Positions 58,336 to 64,000 of a stretch of DNA of 64,000 nucleotides are shown here, piece after piece. Source of the DNA: Sthenelais limicola (lineage: Eukaryota; Annelida; Polychaeta; Phyllodocida; Sigalionidae). The stretch is from contig OW804097.1 in NCBI GenBank assembly GCA_942159475.1, positions 117,605,034-117,669,033 of the forward strand, read 5' to 3'. The number at the start of each line of letters is the position of its first letter. The first letter of the stretch is position 1. The notes beneath the pieces were generated by a model. The model saw nothing but the letters and a program-made list of their open reading frames with translations. It did no database searches and was not told the DNA's origin. The position numbers were made by a program, and so were the translations under genes.

Positions 58336-58637
58336 TTATAGCAATATTATGGGAATTATTTAGAAAGTCAAAACAAAAATATCCTATATTAACCTTTTAA
58401 TTCATGAAAGTGTTCAATTGATTGGCGTGTTTTCATATAGAACTCACTATTTCTCCATTTCTATTTTGTAAGAGACCTACTTACTTTTTTTTATCATTTG
58501 ACTAATCTCATCTCATTTCATTAATCTTCACTGCCATGATTATATAACTGCAATTCGTTGTTGGTCTAACATTAAACCGATACCATGCACTCACTCATAT
58601 TTCATCGCTGTTTTATATATCAGATATATCAGATTTC

Positions 58638-58702
58638 AGGTAAGATTTTCAGAAAATGTACAATTCACCTTCACCAATCCTATCAAATAACCCAAATTTA
58701 AG
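58638..58702 (-). mobile_element. R1 left-end fragment
   Basis: About 65 bp of the reverse copy, CAGGTAAGATTTTCAG to CCCAAATTTAAG. Confidence 0.75.
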
Positions 58703-59107
58703 TGATTTTCCTCTGTACTTTGTCAAGTTGGTCGTCCGTAATGTGTTGCACAGCTCCGATATGTATCCACGAGAAGAACGTCAATTAAACTCCACAAGCC
58801 TTTCTTACGTAACCCCTGACAACGTTACCCAACCAATGACAATTACCCAAGCTATACCCATGCCCATCTGACCAGAAATTGTCATACAAACATTGTGCAG
58901 TAGCATGAATCAATACCTTTAATGTATACATCCACACTCAAGGGTACGTGACTTTCCATATCCCTTTGAGAATAGCCCTTAGATTACGGGTACTAGGGCC
59001 GGCTCAGTTATATAGGCTCCCTTCATACGTTAGCGATACAAATACTTCCACTTTGTCGGTATTTACTACTGAATATGTTGTCCACTGGATGACTGACTCC
59101 CTGCTCA
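58703..59107. other. No feature seen
   Basis: Unique DNA. Confidence 0.3.
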
Positions 59108-59294
59108 CTAAACCCTGAACACACACAGACTCCCGATTGCCCCCCGATGAATCCTATATGATTTCATTTCCAATCCTTGTTTATGTTTTGAAATAACATG
59201 AACCAGAATTGGAAATGGATTTATAGGATTCACCAGAAAACCTTAATCAGGGGACAATTGAGAGGCAAATCGGCTGTGTGTGTCCACCGCTTGA
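59108..59294. mobile_element. F1 foldback element, diverged
   Basis: CTAA and TTGA as decayed borders; arms shortened but recognisable (CCCGATTGCCCCCCGAT; AAATCGGCTGTGTGTG). Confidence 0.78.
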
Positions 59295-59312
59295 GATATA
59301 ATATTATAGTAC

Positions 59313-59716
59313 TGTAGTGGGTCCGCCACCCGTAATAAATCAACGCTTCCGACCATCGCCGACTACCAACCAGGCTACGACAGCGGGGGCACTTCTACTG
59401 GAGCCTCCGGCCGCTTCCGTCAGAGGGCAACATACTTCATTGTGCCGACAGCACTACAGACACCCTCCGATGGACGGTAGGCGGAGGATACTACTCCCTC
59501 CGCAAGGGGATCCAGGATTCGCTTAACACTACAGACTTGAGCCGGGCCGCGGACCGAGATACTTCTGTTGTTCAAATTAAGCACCCTTGTTCAGTGACAA
59601 TACCTTTGTAACTGTATACCTTTGAGTAATAAACACGGTTCAAACGAATTTCCTCGTATTTGTGATTCTTTCCCGAATTTCGTAAACTCGTGCCCACAAA
59701 TCTGCGGTTCACTACA
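59313..59716 (+). mobile_element. Solo LTR, TSD GTAC
   Basis: 404 bp beginning TGTAGTGGGTCC and ending GGTTCACTACA, i.e. TG...CA with short inverted ends, flanked by GTAC (59309-59312, 59717-59720). AATAAA near 59625 in the expected R region. No internal retrotransposon sequence remains. The 69-codon frame inside is not a gene. Gypsy-like by the 4-bp duplication and layout; superfamily unproven. Confidence 0.85.
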
Positions 59717-60102
59717 GTACTATATAATATACTGATTGGGTATGGTGATTAGAACCACAAATAATATATGAGATTAATAAGACCAGAACTATCTCAGGCC
59801 TTAATCCAATATATAAGAAATCCCCAAGTTTTATTATAACAAACAGTTCCTCCACTCGCCTCTATAGCTTGATATTTAACTTTCGAATTAAAATTATCTG
59901 AGTGTTATGTGCCTGGGAAATATAACAGCATTAAGTTCATACCTCCCCAGTGCATTCTAATACTAGGGTTTTATTCCGCTTGGTGATGGGCGATATATCA
60001 TAGGAAATCGATCAGAAAATCCCCTGTGATCCATGGAATGCATCTATAAGCTTGTATGAAATGGGCGAAATGGGCAGTGCCATGGTGAAACTTTATATAG
60101 CT
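59717..60102. other. No feature seen
   Basis: Unique DNA. Confidence 0.3.
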
Positions 60103-60337
60103 GGGTCGGATTTTCAGAAAATGTACAATTCACCTTCAGCAATCCTCTCAAATCACCCAAATTTTAGACGAACATAAAGTTCAAAATACAGTTCATCCTA
60201 ACCAAACAGATTGCTAGAATAAATGCAATGCCGAATATACTAGAACTTACCTAGTATTGGCCAAATTGCAGCCTTATTTAGCAGAATGTACTAAATGTGT
60301 ACAGCTGCCAATTGTACATTTTCTGAGAATCTGACCC
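60103..60337 (-). mobile_element. R1a element
   Basis: Full reverse copy. ATATAGCT precedes it and follows the right end, so the flank duplication may be 8 bp or coincidental. Confidence 0.9.
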
Positions 60338-60637
60338 ATATAGCTATCATACGCTCTTGTTGTTCGTCGGCCTGATTGAGTATATGTGTTCTGCCTCGCG
60401 GATGCATAGATCTAAATCATATTGTAATGTCCATCTTGTGAGCGCAGTCATTATTCGGGACCGAACCACATCGGAGCAATTGATTTCTCAGAGGAGCTTT
60501 CAGAAGCATAAAAACTGGCTTAGTGGACGAGTACAACCAAGGAAAGTTGACTTTGCAGCGCACGAGTGCTTGTACAGCAGCTAGAGAAAACTCAAATTAA
60601 ATTGCGATAGAGGGTTTGTATCGTTATCTGTATAAGA
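60338..60637. other. No feature seen
   Basis: Unique DNA; a 75-codon open frame is not recognised. Confidence 0.3.
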
Positions 60638-62165
60638 CCCCCCCCCCCCCCCCCCCCACACACACACATGAGCAAATTTGCGCCGATTTAACTTGTCCCG
60701 ATCCGATTTAACTGCTCCCGATCCATTTTAGGATTTAACTTTCCATCCCGATCAATCGGGAGTTCAATCAGGACGAATTTTATACTCCCGATTGCAAAAT
60801 CACCGCCGATTGAAGTAATTTTCATCAATCGGGACTAGTTAATTCCTATTTTTGCCCGATTATAGATTTGTCCCGATTTTAACCCCCCCCCCACACCTGA
60901 GCAAATTTGCGCCGATTTAACTTGTCCCGATCCGATTTAACTGCTCCCGATCCATTTTAGGATTTAACTTTCCATCCCGATCAATTGGGAGTTCAATCGG
61001 GACGAATTTTATACTCCCGATTGCAAAATCACCGCCGATTGAAGTAATTTTCATCAATCGGGACTAGTTAATTCCTATTTTTGCCCGATTATAGATTTGT
61101 CCCGATTTTGGCTTTGAATTTTTATAATCCCTTCCTAGTGTGGGTCTCTGCCCGATGCATCTGGAACTGTCCCAATGCATCGGGGGGCCTTCCAGAGCCA
61201 TCGGGGGGCCGTCCAGAGCCGTCGGGAGGGCTCTCCCGATTATCCAAAAAATGGAAAATCGGGAGGGTGAATTTTGGTTTGGCGTCCAAACGACGTTTTT
61301 TGAGTGATTCTATATCTCCTGAATCTCCTGATTTCAGATCTGCCAGGCGCAACGATGTAACCTTTGGGCAAAAAAAGTTATGACCATTTGAAAAAAAAAA
61401 GTTAAAAAATATTTTTTAATTCCTAAATAAATTCTTGATCGGGAGCAGTTAAATCGGATCGGGACACAAATCGGGGAGAATTTGGGTAGGTGTGGGTCAA
61501 CGTCCCAGGTGTGGGTCTCCACAAATGGACAGTTTTAAAAGTTTATTCCTTAGAATTCTTGATCGGGAGCAGTTAAATCGGATCGGGAGAAGTTAAATCG
61601 GATCGGGAGAAGTTAAATTGGCGGGCGCTCAGGTGTGGGCGGCCCTTTTGGCTTTGAATTTTTATAATCCCTTCCTAGTGTGGGTCTCTGCCCGATGCAT
61701 CTGGAACTGTCCCAATGCATCGGGGGGCCTTCCAGAGCCATCGGGAGGGCTCTCCCGATTATGCAAAAAATGGAAAATCGGGAGGGTGAATTTTGGTTTG
61801 GCGTCCAAACGACGTTTTTTGAGTGATTCTATATCTCCTGAATCTCCTGATTTCAGATCTGCCAGATGCAACGATGTAACCTTTGGGCAAAAAAAGTTAT
61901 GACCATTTGGAAAATTAAAGTTAAAAAATATTTTTTAATTCCTAAATAAATAAGATATACTCTTTTAATACCTAAATCAGGACACAAATCGGAGACATCG
62001 GGACACAAATCGGGGAGAACTTGGGTAGGTGTGGGTCAACGTCCCTGGTGTGGGTCTCCACAAATGGACAGTTTTAAAAGTTTATTCCTTAGAATTCTTG
62101 ATCGGGAGCAGTTAAATCGGATCGGGAGAAGTTAAATCGGCGGGCGCTCAGGTGTGGGGGGCCCT
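60638..62165. mobile_element. Composite inverted-repeat element built of CCCGAT words
   Basis: Outer ends pair: CCACACCTGAGC, GCCGATTTAACTT and GATCCGATTTAACTGCTCCC on the left against their complements near 62095-62158. The left arm block is duplicated (60667-60895, 60898-61108), and an inner ~390-bp block is present twice (61108-61500, 61648-62070), nearly identical. No transposase; open frames here mirror each other on both strands. Confidence 0.8.
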
Positions 62166-62282
62166 ATGGTAATGCGACCTATTGATGTCAAGTACAATCG
62201 GGATTTGATGCATACATTAAATCTGACGTGAGTTTTCACCTGAACTTCAACTTAATTCTTCTTGTTTACTTATAATATATAT

Positions 62283-62517
62283 GGGTCAGATTTTCGGAAA
62301 ATGTACAATTGGCAGCTGTACACATTTAGGTAATTGTGCTAAATTACGCTGCAAGTTGGTCAATACTAGGTAAATTCGAGTATATTCAGCATTGCATCGA
62401 TTCTAGCGATCTGTTTGGTTAGGTTTAAGTGTATTTTGAACTTTATTTTCGTCTGAGATTTGGGTTATTTGAGAGGATTGGCGAAGTTGAATTGTACATT
62501 TTCTGAAAATCTGACCC
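62283..62517 (+). mobile_element. R1a element, TSD ATAT
   Basis: Full copy with perfect ATAT duplications. Confidence 0.92.
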
Positions 62518-63473
62518 ATATATAGATCTGTATACACACCAGGGGACTTCTTCTTGGTGTTTGGATAACACACTATCTCTTATGCCATTCCAGAAACAAT
62601 CCCTCCCCACTTTTTGAATAGGTCGCTATATATGGGGTAGATTTTTCATTTGTGCTAAATCGCAAAAATGGAGGTTTATATACTGTATACTATTCAATAT
62701 GGCTAGACTCATATATCTGTACATCTCATTGGATTCCTCTCAACCTCAGCATTCATTCCAACCACACTTTAATATATGTGGAGTCGATATTTGTTACATA
62801 TATGTTTTTCTTGTACAGTCAAGACGGTATATATACTCACCCTGCATTTTTGGGATGATCTTTTTTTATCCACAGAAGTTTCTGCACTCCATCAAATTAC
62901 AAAGATCCACACACAGCCTGGTTTTTATCCAATATCTGATCCAGAACCAGTGCCTCCTGAACATCTGGATCACTTTGTTGTTAAGTCATAAATATTGACT
63001 ATCCTGAATTCACAACGCATAGAAATACAGTATTCTAGCGTAACACCCAACAAACGTACTAGTACCACAGTACCACTGAGATAATTATTAAAATTAAGGA
63101 GTGGGTGGGAGAGAAAGCTCTATAATGTACAGAACCCATGATGGAATGCTTTTTTATATATAAATAAATCTAGAAAGGATATAAGAAATGACGAATATGA
63201 AAAAAAAATGGATAAGCTTGTGTTTGAAGTCTGGCTAGATGGAATGGATCAATCACCACAGAGGGATCTGGTGTATATCGATCTGTGTGGTGTTTGGGGA
63301 AGAGTCAGGGTGCCATAGAGCATCCACCGCGTACAGTTGCTGCCCCCAGGCAGCCTCACCCCACCACCCGCCCCCCTCACGTCATAATGGTGCACTAAAT
63401 GTGTATACTTCTGCTCGTCAGTCGTGTATCACTCATTCTGACACCCGTTGCAGAACAAACGATTTCACTATAT
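62518..63473. other. No gene recognised
   Basis: Several overlapping frames at 62652-62998 lack recognisable domains. A-rich run at 63200. Confidence 0.3.
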
Positions 63474-63636
63474 GGGATTTTCAGAAAATGTACAATTGGC
63501 AGCTGTACACATCTAGTAAATTCTGCTGAATCAGGCTGCAATGTGGTCAATACTAGGTAAATTCGAGTATATTTGGCATTGCATTGATTCTAGCAATCTG
63601 TTGGGTTAGGTTGAACTGTATTTGAAACTTTATTCT
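63474..63636 (+). mobile_element. R1a element, truncated, between 37-bp direct repeats
   Basis: Lacks the GGGTC start and the last ~75 bp. Sequences 63437-63475 and 63635-63673 (CACCCGTTGCAKAACAAACG) repeat each other. Confidence 0.8.
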
Positions 63637-63670
63637 GGCACCCGTTGCATAACAAACGATTTTGCTATAT

Positions 63671-63696
63671 GTAATGTGCCACAGAAAAATGAGTCC
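63671..63696 (+). mobile_element. R2 left-end fragment
   Basis: ATGTGCCACAGAAAAATGAG then TCC. Confidence 0.5.
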
Positions 63697-63740
63697 ATGG
63701 TCCATGTTTTATGGGGATGTAACGTGTAATAATATGATAG

Positions 63741-63846
63741 GATGTAACGAGGTTGGTTTCTGACATACTGTACACGATGGCCACTCGTTTTTTTCTACCA
63801 GGGATTTCACGAGAAGCCGCAGAAACTAACCGAGTTACATCCTATT
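63741..63846. repeat. Hairpin resembling the H1 opening
   Basis: AGGATGTAACGAGGTTGGTT pairs with AACTAACCGAGTTACATCCT at 63826. GGTTGGTTTC/GAAAC and GAGTTA words recall H1. Possibly a related element running past the window end. Confidence 0.5.
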
Positions 63847-64000
63847 TTTATACCACGATCTCATACTTAAGAATTAAATTGATAAACAAACTGTTTATTT
63901 ACCTCGCTTCGCTCCAAGGACCCACCATATTGGTTTTTTTTTATGCCAAAGCGCTAGACAAGCGTATAGCTCATTGGCTAATCAACGACGGCACGGTAGC

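Noticed and set aside
59317..59526. 69-codon Pro-rich frame
   Set aside because: Lies inside the solo LTR.
61081..61902. Near-identical 94-100-codon plus-strand frames and 69-76-codon minus-strand frames
   Set aside because: They are the two copies of the inner block of the composite inverted-repeat element; mirrored frames on both strands argue against coding.
2153..62517. R1 as a piggyBac- or Tc1-type MITE
   Set aside because: Target duplications are 4 bp with varied sequence (ACCT, TACT, TAGT), not fixed TTAA or TA.
1..64000. tRNA, rRNA or snRNA genes
   Set aside because: No A-box/B-box pair or recognisable core sequence was found by eye; a covariance search would be needed to exclude degenerate ones.

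Overview
The window looks like non-coding, repeat-rich nuclear DNA of a metazoan, most likely an invertebrate. It is AT-rich and holds only one convincing gene, with no operons, tRNAs or rRNAs. It is crowded with short non-autonomous DNA transposons, foldback elements, a solo LTR, satellites and microsatellites. The phylum cannot be fixed from the sequence alone.

The only well-supported gene is an intronless-looking minus-strand ORF of 473 codons (8578-9999). It encodes a long charged, Ser/Lys/His-rich, probably disordered N-terminal region followed by a two-helix membrane hairpin and a short charged tail. An in-frame stop 14 codons upstream and a good start context support a complete start. 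A perfect NRF-1-type palindrome lies about 250 bases upstream. A near-perfect foldback element begins only 11 bases past the stop codon and probably lies in the 3' UTR. A second, broken coding remnant lies at 35646-36004 (minus).

The dominant content is family R1: about 50 full or partial copies of a ~235-bp element with ~28-bp terminal inverted repeats (GGGTCAGATTTTCAGAAAAT...) and 4-bp target duplications, in both orientations. Together they cover roughly a sixth of the window. At least 24 copies keep a perfect 4-bp duplication (ATAT, TTAT, ATGT, ACAT, ATAC, ATTA, ACCT, TACT, TAGT, ATTT). R2 (~400 bp, ends TGTGATSYGTTTCAGG, TA-like target) and R3 (~340 bp, ends AATAGGGGATTTGCAT, TA-like target) are two further families. 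Three foldback families sit in TTAA targets: F1 ~205 bp, F2 ~200-260 bp, F3 ~110 bp. Others are a 275-bp hairpin repeat H1 (two copies), a dispersed repeat H2 whose internal segment has expanded into a 69-bp satellite, a mariner-like MITE (25.3 kb), a 1.5-kb composite inverted-repeat element (60.6-62.2 kb), and a solo LTR with GTAC target duplication (59.3 kb).

Layout: 1-8.3 kb, R2/R1/F2/F1/R3 copies; 8.6-10.3 kb, the gene and its promoter; 10.4-31 kb, interspersed R1, R2, R3 and single-copy DNA; 31.2-32.7 kb, H2 and its 69-bp satellite; 33.4-34.1 kb, two retroelement-tail-like motifs; 35.1-37.2 kb, H1, coding remnant, GATA-type array and F1; 37.4-48 kb, dense R1; 48.3-49.9 kb, a Russian-doll insertion; 53.2-54.7 kb, three successive tandem arrays; 55-64 kb, R1, the solo LTR, the composite inverted repeat and a further hairpin.

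Most other open frames are fragments of these repeats and are not annotated as genes. All family names are labels local to this report. Repeat boundaries were read by eye and may be off by a few bases.
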